A stretch of 7,601 nucleotides of DNA from UBA9715 sp045614225 (lineage in GTDB: Bacteria > Actinomycetota > Coriobacteriia > Coriobacteriales > Eggerthellaceae): positions 1 to 7,601 of the forward strand of contig JAZLCO010000094.1 of assembly GCA_045614225.1 (NCBI GenBank), written 5' to 3'. Below are positions 1 through 5,857 of the stretch, piece by piece; position 1 is the stretch's first letter, and the number at the start of each line of letters is the position of its first letter. The position numbers were made by a program, and so were the translations under genes. The notes beneath the pieces are model-generated. The model was given only the letters and a program-made list of their open reading frames with translations. It was not told the origin of the DNA and did not search any database.

Positions 1-28
1 GCTGTGCCGTTTCATGAAACGGCACAGC
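1..28. repeat. Perfect 28-bp palindrome at the left edge
   Basis: Bases 1-14 (gctgtgccgtttca) are the exact reverse complement of bases 15-28. There is no spacer, so the palindrome is strand-symmetric. It lies about 40 bases beyond the efp terminator, outside any gene I can support. No T-run follows on the plus strand; the minus-strand side falls outside the window, so a terminator for an unseen gene cannot be excluded. Other readings are a dimeric-regulator operator or a dispersed palindromic repeat. It may extend past base 1. Confidence 0.6.
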
Positions 29-65
29 GTTCCCTGGGAGCAGCGTGCCATCCTTCCGACAAACC

Positions 66-92
66 AAAAAGGGCTGCGCAACTGCGCAGCCC
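66..92 (-). terminator. Intrinsic terminator of efp
   Basis: Arms 71-80 (gggctgcgca) and 83-92 (tgcgcagccc) are perfect complements separated by two bases. Read on the minus strand, the GC-rich stem is followed at once by five T's (A's at 70-66) and then GGTTT. It begins 26 bases after the efp stop codon. This is the classic Rho-independent form and should end the aro/efp transcription unit. Confidence 0.85.
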
Positions 93-118
93 TGTAGGGA
101 CATTACTGACGTGCGATG

Positions 119-679
119 TTACACGCGCTTCACGAAACGGCCGTCGCGAGTGTCGATCTGAAGAACGTCGCCGACCTCGACGTACATGGGAACGTTCACC
201 ACAGCACCGGTCTCGAGCGTAGCAGGCTTGGTCGAACCCTGCACCGTGTCACCCTTGAAGCCAGGCTCGGTTTCGGCAACAGCGAGCTCGACAAACATCA
301 TGGGCTCGATGCCGATGAGCTCGTCGCCAGCATACTGCAGCGAAACTTCGTCGTTCTCCTTGAGCCATTTAGCCACGTCCCCGACGACATCGGCGCTCAG
401 AGCCTCCTGCTCGTACGTGTTGTTGTCCATGAAGTTGAAATCGGCACCGTCGTTGTAGAGGTACTGCATCTTGCGGGTCTCCATGCGGACCGAGTCGAAC
501 TTCGTGCCGGCGTTGAACGTATTGTCGACGATACGACCAGTCCTGACGTCGCGAAGCTTGGTGCGCACGAACGCGCCACCCTTACCCGGCTTCACATGCT
601 GGAACTCGACGATAGTCCAGAGTTTGCCGTTATATTCGATGCACATGCCATTCTTAAAATCGGCGGTAGAGATAGCCAC
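119..679 (-). CDS. efp: Translation elongation factor P (EF-P)
   Basis: EF-P binds between the ribosomal P and E sites and speeds peptide bond formation at polyproline stalls in the cytoplasm. The protein has 186 residues, the usual length. It shows the KOW-like N-terminal domain (about 1-64) and two OB domains (about 65-127 and 129-186). The domain I loop HVKPGKGGAFVRTK carries the tip lysine at K33. The C-terminal EF-P signature is at about 140-159 (GFKGDTVQGSTKPATLETGA). The GTG start at 679 is chosen because the protein then begins like known EF-Ps (AISTADFKNG) and AGAGGAGG lies 7 bases upstream. A longer reading from 736 would start upstream of the TATAAT box. The gene follows aroQ-pepP after 174 bases and has its own promoter and terminator. 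No EF-P modification gene (epmA, earP, ymfI type) is visible here. Confidence 0.96.
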   Translation of the reverse strand: MAISTADFKNGMCIEYNGKLWTIVEFQHVKPGKGGAFVRTKLRDVRTGRIVDNTFNAGTKFDSVRMETRKMQYLYNDGADFNFMDNNTYEQEALSADVVGDVAKWLKENDEVSLQYAGDELIGIEPMMFVELAVAETEPGFKGDTVQGSTKPATLETGAVVNVPMYVEVGDVLQIDTRDGRFVKRV

Positions 680-684
680 AGCAG

Positions 685-694
685 TTCCTCCTCT
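685..694 (-). promoter_or_regulatory. Ribosome binding site fixing the efp GTG start
   Basis: The minus strand reads AGAGGAGGAA, with an AGGAGG core at 692-687 and 7 bases to the GTG at 679. This is the strongest Shine-Dalgarno in the window and supports the GTG start over upstream in-frame codons. Confidence 0.85.
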
Positions 695-718
695 TTGATT
701 CTTCACTGAAACCGTTTG

Positions 719-746
719 ATTATACCCGTTTAACATGGATAAGAAA
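719..746 (-). promoter_or_regulatory. Promoter of efp
   Basis: A perfect -10 box TATAAT occupies 724-719 on the minus strand. The best -35 candidate is the weak TTTCTT at 746-741 with a 16-base spacer. Transcription would start near 712, giving a leader of about 33 bases before the GTG. A separate promoter lets efp be expressed apart from the aro genes. The -10 is clear; the -35 is not. Confidence 0.6.
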
Positions 747-766
747 GGAAAAACGCTTAGGTTAAG

Positions 767-781
767 AAGGGACTGTCCCTT
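767..781. repeat. Short palindrome AAGGGACtGTCCCTT
   Basis: Seven-base arms 767-773 and 775-781 are perfect complements around one T. The same core, with a different central base, sits inside the longer palindrome at 4488-4516. It lies about 20 bases upstream of the -35 region of efp. It could be a dispersed palindromic repeat, a weak terminator for read-through from aroQ-pepP, or an operator. Confidence 0.55.
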
Positions 782-822
782 AATAACACAAGGTCTTCCA
801 CCAAGCCGATCGATTTAAACGT

Positions 823-848
823 GTCGAGAAGGGGCCACCCTTTTCGAC
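823..848. other. Hairpin just downstream of aroQ-pepP
   Basis: Arms 823-833 and 838-848 form 11 pairs around a four-base loop, with one imperfect position (828/843). The hairpin begins 5 bases after the aroQ-pepP stop. On the minus-strand RNA the imperfect pair is A-C; on plus-strand RNA it would be G-U. Only a short TTT follows on the minus strand, so it is at best a weak terminator; a 3'-end stability or processing hairpin fits as well. Confidence 0.45.
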
Positions 849-853
849 GCATG

Positions 854-2650
854 CTAGATTACAACCATCTCATGCGTTGATTGGGTGAACACATCGTATC
901 CTGCATCGGTGACAACACCGAAGTCTTCGAGGCGCATGCCGAACTCGCCTGGCAGATAGATACCCGGCTCGACTGTAACGACATTCCCCGCAACAAGCGG
1001 CTGCTCGTTGCGGATGTTGAGCGTCGGCAGCTCGTGGATATCGAGGCCTACGCCATGCCCCAAACCATGCCCCATGCAACCGCCGAAGCCGCCTTCTTCG
1101 AGCACCTGCTCGGCGAGCTCGTGAATCTCGCGGCCTGTCAAACCAGGTTTGATGGCACGTTCGGCCTCTTCGTTGGCAGCGCGCAGCACTTGCCACGCAC
1201 CAGCCATGCGGCCGGTGGGTTCACCCAGGAACACGGTGCGCGTCATGTCTGAGCAATAACCCTTCACCTTGGCCCCGAAATCGAGAACGACACACTGGCC
1301 AGCCTCAAGGCGTTTGTTGCTGGGTATGGCATGAGGGTCTGCACCGTTTTCGCCAGAGGCGACTATCGAGCTAAATGCCAAACGCTCTGCCCCATGACGC
1401 AGCATGAACGAGTCGAGCTCGAACTGGACTTCACGCTCGGTCATACCGGGCTTAATGAATTGAATAATATGCGCGAATGCAGCATCAGTAATGGCCTGGG
1501 CTGCTCGCATCCTTGCAATTTCTCCCGCATCTTTTACGGCACGCAAGCCAATGACAACATCTTTCGTGGGAACCAAGCAATCGGTGCCGAACTCCTCCGC
1601 CATCTTTATGAACTCGTCATAGGTGATGGTGTCCTCGACGCCGATAAGACCGTTGAACGGAATCGCCCCACTCGCCAGCGCGTCAGCAGCAAAACGAGCA
1701 TGTGATTTGCGCGTACCGCTCACGACGATGTCGCTCGAAATTGCGTTCGCAACCGTGCGCAACGCATTCGTATAGCGGGAGTCGGTATGGAGCATGGTGC
1801 CGTCGGATTTGACGAGCAAAGCATGGGCACGTTCTTCGTCGAAAACGCCATCGAAAGCGGTCAGCCAAGCGATGTTTGATGTATCACGAACCATGAACGC
1901 GTCAAGGCCCATCTGAGCGCACGCTTCTTGCAAAACGTTCTGGCGCTCGAACGAGACAAGACCTGCAGACTGTTCGTCGAAATCTTCTTGTTCCTCAATA
2001 GAGGAATCGAAGGCATCCTCGGGCTTAACAGCTTCCAAAGCTTCAGCGCCAGACTCGAGGACGAGCTGATCGGCAGGCGCGGAAGCAGCTTTCTGTTCGA
2101 CTGCAGGCGCTATTTCCTCTTCGGGCTCGTCCACATCGTCATCAGGAATTCCGACAATGATGTTCTGCCCTGCTGGATAGAGCTCCTCATAGCCTTCACC
2201 CAATCGTGCAAGCAGCTCATGCTCGCGGAACACGTCTATAGCGCGGCAATAGCCATCGAACCCCAGACCCATCACCCGCGCCACGCACGCAGGCGCTATG
2301 ACCGATGTGCGGCGGAACTCCTCGCGCTCGGCGATATTCGATAGGTGCACTTCAATAACCGGCACGTTTATCGACGCAACAGCGTCACGCAATGCATATG
2401 AGTAATGGGCATGTGCACCAGGATTGTAGACAATGCCTGCGTATACTTCGCGCGCACCTTGGATGGCGTCGATGATCTCGCCCTCGCTGTTGGACTGCAT
2501 GAAATCAGCTTCGATTCCATGACGACTCGCGTAGTCGGCAACTTTTGCTTCGAGCGTATCGAGTGTCTCGTCGCCATAGATATCCGGCTCGCGCACTCCC
2601 AGCATGTCAAGGTTTGGACCATTGATAACGAGAATCTTCGGCATTGCCAT
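854..2650 (-). CDS. aroQ-pepP: Fusion of type II 3-dehydroquinate dehydratase and M24 Xaa-Pro peptidase
   Basis: The 598-residue ORF joins two enzymes. Residues about 4-150 are type II DHQ dehydratase, which turns 3-dehydroquinate into 3-dehydroshikimate: motifs INGPNLDMLGVREP, catalytic-type Tyr25, QSNSEGEIIDAI, and EVHLSNIAEREEFRR with His102. Residues about 170-226 are a linker with 22 Asp/Glu in 57 positions. Residues about 229-365 are a creatinase-like N-domain and 372-598 a pita-bread M24 peptidase. All five expected metal ligands are present: Asp457, Asp468, His532 (GHGLGHGVG), Glu561 (TVEPGIY) and Glu575 (MRLEDFG). The peptidase should remove residues preceding proline or split Xaa-Pro dipeptides; PepP and PepQ cannot be told apart here. 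ATG at 2650 is chosen for the AAGGAG 5 bases upstream; a TTG at 2665 lacks this support. No ribosome binding site or convincing internal start lies in the linker. Related actinobacteria carry these as separate neighbouring genes. Confidence 0.93.
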   Translation of the reverse strand: MAMPKILVINGPNLDMLGVREPDIYGDETLDTLEAKVADYASRHGIEADFMQSNSEGEIIDAIQGAREVYAGIVYNPGAHAHYSYALRDAVASINVPVIEVHLSNIAEREEFRRTSVIAPACVARVMGLGFDGYCRAIDVFREHELLARLGEGYEELYPAGQNIIVGIPDDDVDEPEEEIAPAVEQKAASAPADQLVLESGAEALEAVKPEDAFDSSIEEQEDFDEQSAGLVSFERQNVLQEACAQMGLDAFMVRDTSNIAWLTAFDGVFDEERAHALLVKSDGTMLHTDSRYTNALRTVANAISSDIVVSGTRKSHARFAADALASGAIPFNGLIGVEDTITYDEFIKMAEEFGTDCLVPTKDVVIGLRAVKDAGEIARMRAAQAITDAAFAHIIQFIKPGMTEREVQFELDSFMLRHGAERLAFSSIVASGENGADPHAIPSNKRLEAGQCVVLDFGAKVKGYCSDMTRTVFLGEPTGRMAGAWQVLRAANEEAERAIKPGLTGREIHELAEQVLEEGGFGGCMGHGLGHGVGLDIHELPTLNIRNEQPLVAGNVVTVEPGIYLPGEFGMRLEDFGVVTDAGYDVFTQSTHEMVVI

Positions 2651-2655
2651 CGAGG

Positions 2656-2661
2656 CTCCTT
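2656..2661 (-). promoter_or_regulatory. Ribosome binding site of aroQ-pepP
   Basis: AAGGAG at 2661-2656 on the minus strand lies 5 bases before the ATG at 2650 and 11 before a second in-frame ATG at 2644. This favours the first ATG. Confidence 0.75.
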
Positions 2662-2686
2662 GCAACGGTTGACTTTCGACAGGAAG

Positions 2687-2714
2687 ATTGTATCAGCTTA
2701 CAAATCATCTTGAA
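2687..2714 (-). promoter_or_regulatory. Possible internal promoter for aroQ-pepP
   Basis: The minus strand has an extended -10, TGaTACAAT, with TACAAT at 2692-2687. The -35 candidate TTCAAG at 2714-2709 (16-base spacer) matches only three of six consensus bases. Transcription would start near 2680, leaving a leader of about 30 bases. It sits in the 83-base gap after aroB, which is longer than a tight operon needs. Confidence 0.4.
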
Positions 2715-2733
2715 GAGGGCTGCGCCCTTTTGG

Positions 2734-3840
2734 CTACCCACCCAATGCGGTCAGCACAAGGTCATCGGAAAGCTTCTCCACACGCCAGCTTGCTATGTCA
2801 TCAGCCAGGACGAAACGCAGATTCCCTGAACGCACTTTCTTGTCGTGCTTCATCGCCGACAGCAGCTCCGCCGGTGACAGCCCATGATCGAGTGGCTCCA
2901 AGCCGAGCTTGTCAAGCAGCTCGGCCTGCGCTTCCGCGAACGCCTCGACGGCACCTTGCTCTGTCTCTGATGCGATCGATCGTGTCAACCGCGCAGCGAA
3001 ACGCATGCCCTCCGCAACACAGGCGCCGTGCGAGTACGCGCCCAAACTCGCGCACAACTCGATAGCATGACCCAGCGTATGCCCGTAGTTCAGGCACTCG
3101 CGCACGCCTTTGCTTTCGGTCTTATCGCGCGCAACCACATCAGCTTTGAAGACAACGCAGCGGGCGATGGCTTCTTGGGTGGTTTCGGCATCGCGATTGG
3201 CAAGTTCGTGTGCGTGATCGGTGAGCCAGAAAAAGAAATCATCGGAATCGATGACAGCCGACTTTGCCACCTCTCCACACCCACAGCGCCATTCGCGCTC
3301 GGGCAGCGTTGCCAGCGTGTCGGTATCGGCGCAAACGAAGCTCGGCTGCCAAAAAGCGCCGACAAGATTCTTCCCTTCCGGCAAGTTGACGGCGGTCTTC
3401 CCACCAACAGACGAGTCAACCATCGCGAGCAGCGTTGTGGGAACCTGCACGACAGGAACACCACGCATGTACGACGCAGCCACATAGCCGGCCAAGTCGC
3501 CGATCACACCGCCGCCGAGCGCAACGACCATGCAGTCGCGCCCCATGCCCAGCTGCGCCATGGCAGACCAAATCTCGCCCGCTATCTCGAGGGATTTCGA
3601 ACTCTCCCCTGCAGGCACTACAATATCGGCCGCCTTGAAGCCTGCTTGGTTCAGGGAAGCTTTAACCTGCGACAAGTAGAGAGGCCCGACGTTGCTGTCG
3701 GTTATAACGAGAACATCTCGAGCGTTGGAAAAACGATCGATCTCGCGAAGGTTGCGCCCGAGCGCAGCGATGATTCCCGAGCCGATTCGCACCGAATAAT
3801 CGTGTTCACCGGGCAAGCTGACAATTACTTTGGTTGCCAT
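2734..3840 (-). CDS. aroB: 3-dehydroquinate synthase
   Basis: AroB converts DAHP into 3-dehydroquinate, the second shikimate-pathway step, in the cytoplasm using NAD+ and a divalent metal. The 368 residues match the family's usual length. The nucleotide-binding part holds DSNVGP (48-53), PAGESSKSLE (76-85) and GGGVIGDLAGYVAA (109-122). The substrate region carries TTLLAMVDSSVGGKTAVN (135-152) and KNLVGAFWQP (157-166). Metal ligands by family analogy are Glu190 (CGEVAKS), His254 (NYGHTLGH) and His271 (YSHGA), all present. KHDKK lies at 331-335. The ATG at 3840 has GGGAG 8 bases upstream. The gene follows aroK after 44 bases with no terminator between them, so co-transcription is likely. Its product feeds the AroQ half of the next gene. 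Confidence 0.97.
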   Translation of the reverse strand: MATKVIVSLPGEHDYSVRIGSGIIAALGRNLREIDRFSNARDVLVITDSNVGPLYLSQVKASLNQAGFKAADIVVPAGESSKSLEIAGEIWSAMAQLGMGRDCMVVALGGGVIGDLAGYVAASYMRGVPVVQVPTTLLAMVDSSVGGKTAVNLPEGKNLVGAFWQPSFVCADTDTLATLPEREWRCGCGEVAKSAVIDSDDFFFWLTDHAHELANRDAETTQEAIARCVVFKADVVARDKTESKGVRECLNYGHTLGHAIELCASLGAYSHGACVAEGMRFAARLTRSIASETEQGAVEAFAEAQAELLDKLGLEPLDHGLSPAELLSAMKHDKKVRSGNLRFVLADDIASWRVEKLSDDLVLTALGG

Positions 3841-3884
3841 GGCTCATTCTCCCTTTCCTGCTCGGCGCAGTTGCAGCAGATGCA

Positions 3885-4475
3885 TCATCGGCTGCTGCGA
3901 ATCAAAATGCCGTTTTCCTTCAACCGAGCGAAAGCTTCTCGCGCAATCGAACCCGTGCCTCGTCCAGCTGTGTCGATTGTCAGGTCGGCAACTTCCTCGT
4001 AAAGCGGCATCCGAGCTTCGATCACCTGGCGGGCTTGATCGAGGTCCCCGAACAACGGACGCGTCGAAATGTCGGAAATTCGCGATGCCGCCTCGTCGGC
4101 GGTGACCCGCAAGTGCACAACGTAGCCGCTGTCGGCGAGAATACGCCTGTTTTCCTCGGCAAGCACAACCCCGCCGCCACACGATACAAGCTGCGGTTCG
4201 CTCGAGCATGCAAGCTCGCGCAAAACGTCGGTTTCGATTTGGCGGAAGCCTTCTTCACCCGTTTCTGCGAAGATCTGCTTCACCTTCATGTCGCAACTCC
4301 GCGCGATGTACGTATCCATGTCGACAGCTGTCACACCAGCGCTTCGTGCAAGCTTCCGTGCGACCGATGTCTTGCCAGCACCCATGAAGCCCACGAAAAA
4401 TACGGGCATGACCAGCTTGCACGTGTGGTCAACTGGCTCGTCTGATGTTTTGCGGAAGTCAAACACCTCGGTCAT
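3885..4475 (-). CDS. aroK: Shikimate kinase
   Basis: AroK phosphorylates shikimate at the 3-hydroxyl with ATP, the fifth step to chorismate. With the ATG at 4475 the protein has 196 residues; the Walker A loop GFMGAGKTS is at 29-37, the shikimate-binding DMD at 52-54, FRQIE at 77-81, the CGGG motif at 99-102, lid arginine R139 in RPLFGD, and RMPLYEEVAD at 155-164. These cover the whole fold. Typical AroK is about 170 residues and starts near MPVFFVGF, so this start adds about 22 residues; an ATG at 4409 would give the classic N-terminus but lacks a clear ribosome binding site. The 4475 start has a weak GGGTGG 6 bases upstream. A TTG at 4493 is less likely. The gene sits between aroC and aroB, with a strong palindrome directly abutting its ribosome binding site. 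Confidence 0.94.
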   Translation of the reverse strand: MTEVFDFRKTSDEPVDHTCKLVMPVFFVGFMGAGKTSVARKLARSAGVTAVDMDTYIARSCDMKVKQIFAETGEEGFRQIETDVLRELACSSEPQLVSCGGGVVLAEENRRILADSGYVVHLRVTADEAASRISDISTRPLFGDLDQARQVIEARMPLYEEVADLTIDTAGRGTGSIAREAFARLKENGILIRSSR

Positions 4476-4487
4476 CGCACACCACCC

Positions 4488-4516
4488 AACCAAAAAGGGA
4501 CGGTCCCTTTTTGGTT
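4488..4516. repeat. Perfect 29-bp palindrome between aroC and aroK
   Basis: Arms 4488-4501 (aaccaaaaagggac) and 4503-4516 are exact complements around a single G. The RNA from either strand gives a GC hairpin flanked by an A-run and a U-run, the form of a bidirectional intrinsic terminator. It shares the core AAGGGACnGTCCCTT with 767-781, suggesting a dispersed repeat. It starts 20 bases after the aroC stop and abuts the aroK ribosome binding site, so it could attenuate or process the aroC-aroK message. Confidence 0.75.
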
Positions 4517-4536
4517 ATTCAAAGCCATCGCGGGCA

Positions 4537-5709
4537 TTACTTTGCCGCCGTCCTCAAACGCTGCTTGTACGCAGCGACAGCGGCACGAATATCCGTCATG
4601 TTGTCGTGGCCGAATTTCTCAAGATAGGCGTTCGCCAACTCGAATGCGATCTCCGACTCGGCCACAACCGCACATGCAGGAACAGCGCAAACGTCGGATC
4701 GCTCCGTAGACGCAGACGCAGGTTCAAGCGTGTCCAAATCAATCGTCTGCAAAGGAGCACCCAAGGTCGGTATCGGCTTCATGGCGCACGTGACGATCAG
4801 CGGCATACCCGTCGTCATCCCGCCTTCGAGCCCGCCGGCATTGTTGCTCGTGCGCGTGAAACCGTTACCGCGATCGAGCTCGATTTGGTCGTGAACTTGC
4901 GAGCCGGGCAAATGGGAAGCTTCGAACCCGAGCCCGAACTCAACCCCCTTGATTGCCGGAATCGAGAAAAGCGCAGCGCCGATGCGCGAACTCAAGCGCT
5001 CGTCTCGCGATGCATATCCACCTACACCAGGGACAAGACCGCGAACGACGACGCGGAACGTGCCGCCGAGGCTTTCCCCTGCCTCGATCGCCTTTTCTAT
5101 TTCGTGACGCATGGCATCTGACGCGGCCTCGTTAGGACAACGCACGTCCGAAATCTCGATCTCGAGGGGTTTGTAGTCGGGCGCCTCCATCATGGGATTG
5201 CGCTCGATCCATTGAGCCTGACCAATCGACGTGACATACGAGAATATGTCAACGCCCAGGTCTGCAAGGAACTCACGTGCTATGCCGGCAGCAGCGACTC
5301 GTGCCGCGGTCTCACGTGCGCTCGCTCGCTCAAGCACGTCACGGCAATCATCCGAATCGATCTTGAGGGCTCCCACCAAATCCGCATGACCAGGCCGTGG
5401 CGTCGTCTCACGATGCAGACCGATGGGTGCTTCCCCAAATGCAGCCATGTCCTCAGCCCAGTTTTGCCAATCTCGGTTCTCCACGACGAGCGCGATTGGC
5501 GAGCCAAGCGTGCGGCCAAAACGCACACCCGACACGATATGCACTGTATCGGACTCGATATCCATACGGCCACCGCGGCCATAACCAGATTGACGCCGCA
5601 CCAAATCAGCGTTGATGCTCGCTTCCGATATGCGCAGCCCCGCCGGCACACCGTCAACGATGGCTGTCAACTGCGGCCCGTGGCTTTCGCCTGCTGTCAT
5701 GTAGTGCAT
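4537..5709 (-). CDS. aroC: Chorismate synthase
   Basis: AroC removes phosphate from EPSP to give chorismate, the last shared step to aromatic amino acids, folate and quinones; it needs reduced FMN. The 390 residues fit the longer form of the family. Visible motifs are AGESHGPQL (6-14, first family signature), RRQSGYGRGGRM (38-49), GRTLGSPIAL (65-74), RPGHADL (105-111), ARETAARVAAAGIAREFL (131-148), GGTFRVVVRG (215-224), FSIPAIKGVEFG (248-259) and NNAGGLEGGMTTG (289-301), with the C-terminal RSDVCAVPA at 337-345. The ATG at 5709 has GGGAG 5 bases upstream. It is the first gene after the mltG terminator and probably opens the aro unit. In M. tuberculosis aroE precedes this group; here it does not. 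The sequence looks intact. Confidence 0.97.
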   Translation of the reverse strand: MHYMTAGESHGPQLTAIVDGVPAGLRISEASINADLVRRQSGYGRGGRMDIESDTVHIVSGVRFGRTLGSPIALVVENRDWQNWAEDMAAFGEAPIGLHRETTPRPGHADLVGALKIDSDDCRDVLERASARETAARVAAAGIAREFLADLGVDIFSYVTSIGQAQWIERNPMMEAPDYKPLEIEISDVRCPNEAASDAMRHEIEKAIEAGESLGGTFRVVVRGLVPGVGGYASRDERLSSRIGAALFSIPAIKGVEFGLGFEASHLPGSQVHDQIELDRGNGFTRTSNNAGGLEGGMTTGMPLIVTCAMKPIPTLGAPLQTIDLDTLEPASASTERSDVCAVPACAVVAESEIAFELANAYLEKFGHDNMTDIRAAVAAYKQRLRTAAK

Positions 5710-5746
5710 TGTTACTCCCGTTCAGCGGCTTGATTGCTCACATTGA

Positions 5747-5774
5747 ATTGTAACCCAGCATGACGGGAACGAAA
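5747..5774 (-). promoter_or_regulatory. Promoter candidate for aroC and the aro unit
   Basis: TACAAT at 5752-5747 on the minus strand is the best -10. The -35 is poor (TTTCGT at 5774-5769, 16-base spacer). The start would fall near 5740, about 31 bases before the aroC ATG. A promoter is expected in this 100-base gap because a strong terminator lies directly upstream. Confidence 0.45.
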
Positions 5775-5811
5775 GCGGGTGATGAAATTTGGAGGCAACA
5801 CTCTTCAGGCG

Positions 5812-5846
5812 AAAAAAAGCGCGCCGCTCTTTGAGAGCGGCGCGCT
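5812..5846 (-). terminator. Intrinsic terminator of mltG
   Basis: Thirteen-base arms 5818-5830 (agcgcgccgctct) and 5834-5846 are perfect complements around the loop ttg. On the minus strand the stem is followed by seven T's, counting one shared with the stem (A's at 5818-5812). It begins 11 bases after the mltG stop and separates the ruvX-mltG unit from the aro unit. It is the strongest terminator in the window. Confidence 0.93.
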
Positions 5847-5857
5847 CATTCGAGTCC

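Noticed and set aside
1..51. Minus-strand ATG at 51 open to the left edge, as a possible nusB start
   Set aside because: GGAAGG touches the ATG with no spacing, the 17 codons do not resemble NusB, and the frame would run through the perfect palindrome.
680..736. Longer efp start at 736 giving 205 residues
   Set aside because: The extra 19 residues are not EF-P-like, and the start codon lies upstream of the TATAAT box at 724-719, so it would not be in that transcript.
1050..1078. Repeated ATGGGGCATGG-like motifs on the minus strand
   Set aside because: They encode the Gly-His repeats of the M24 metal site (GHGLGHG), so the repetition is explained by the protein.
2716..2728. Five-pair hairpin (agggc/gccct) after aroB as a terminator
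   Set aside because: The stem is short and the following minus-strand sequence tcttcaag is not a T-run; read-through is expected.
3028..4002. 324-codon plus-strand open frame
   Set aside because: It lies antisense to aroB and the 3' end of aroK, whose motifs are complete. Its translation has no recognisable domain; long antisense frames are common opposite GC-rich genes.
4288..5121. 277-codon plus-strand open frame
   Set aside because: It is antisense to aroC and aroK, Arg-rich and without any family motif.
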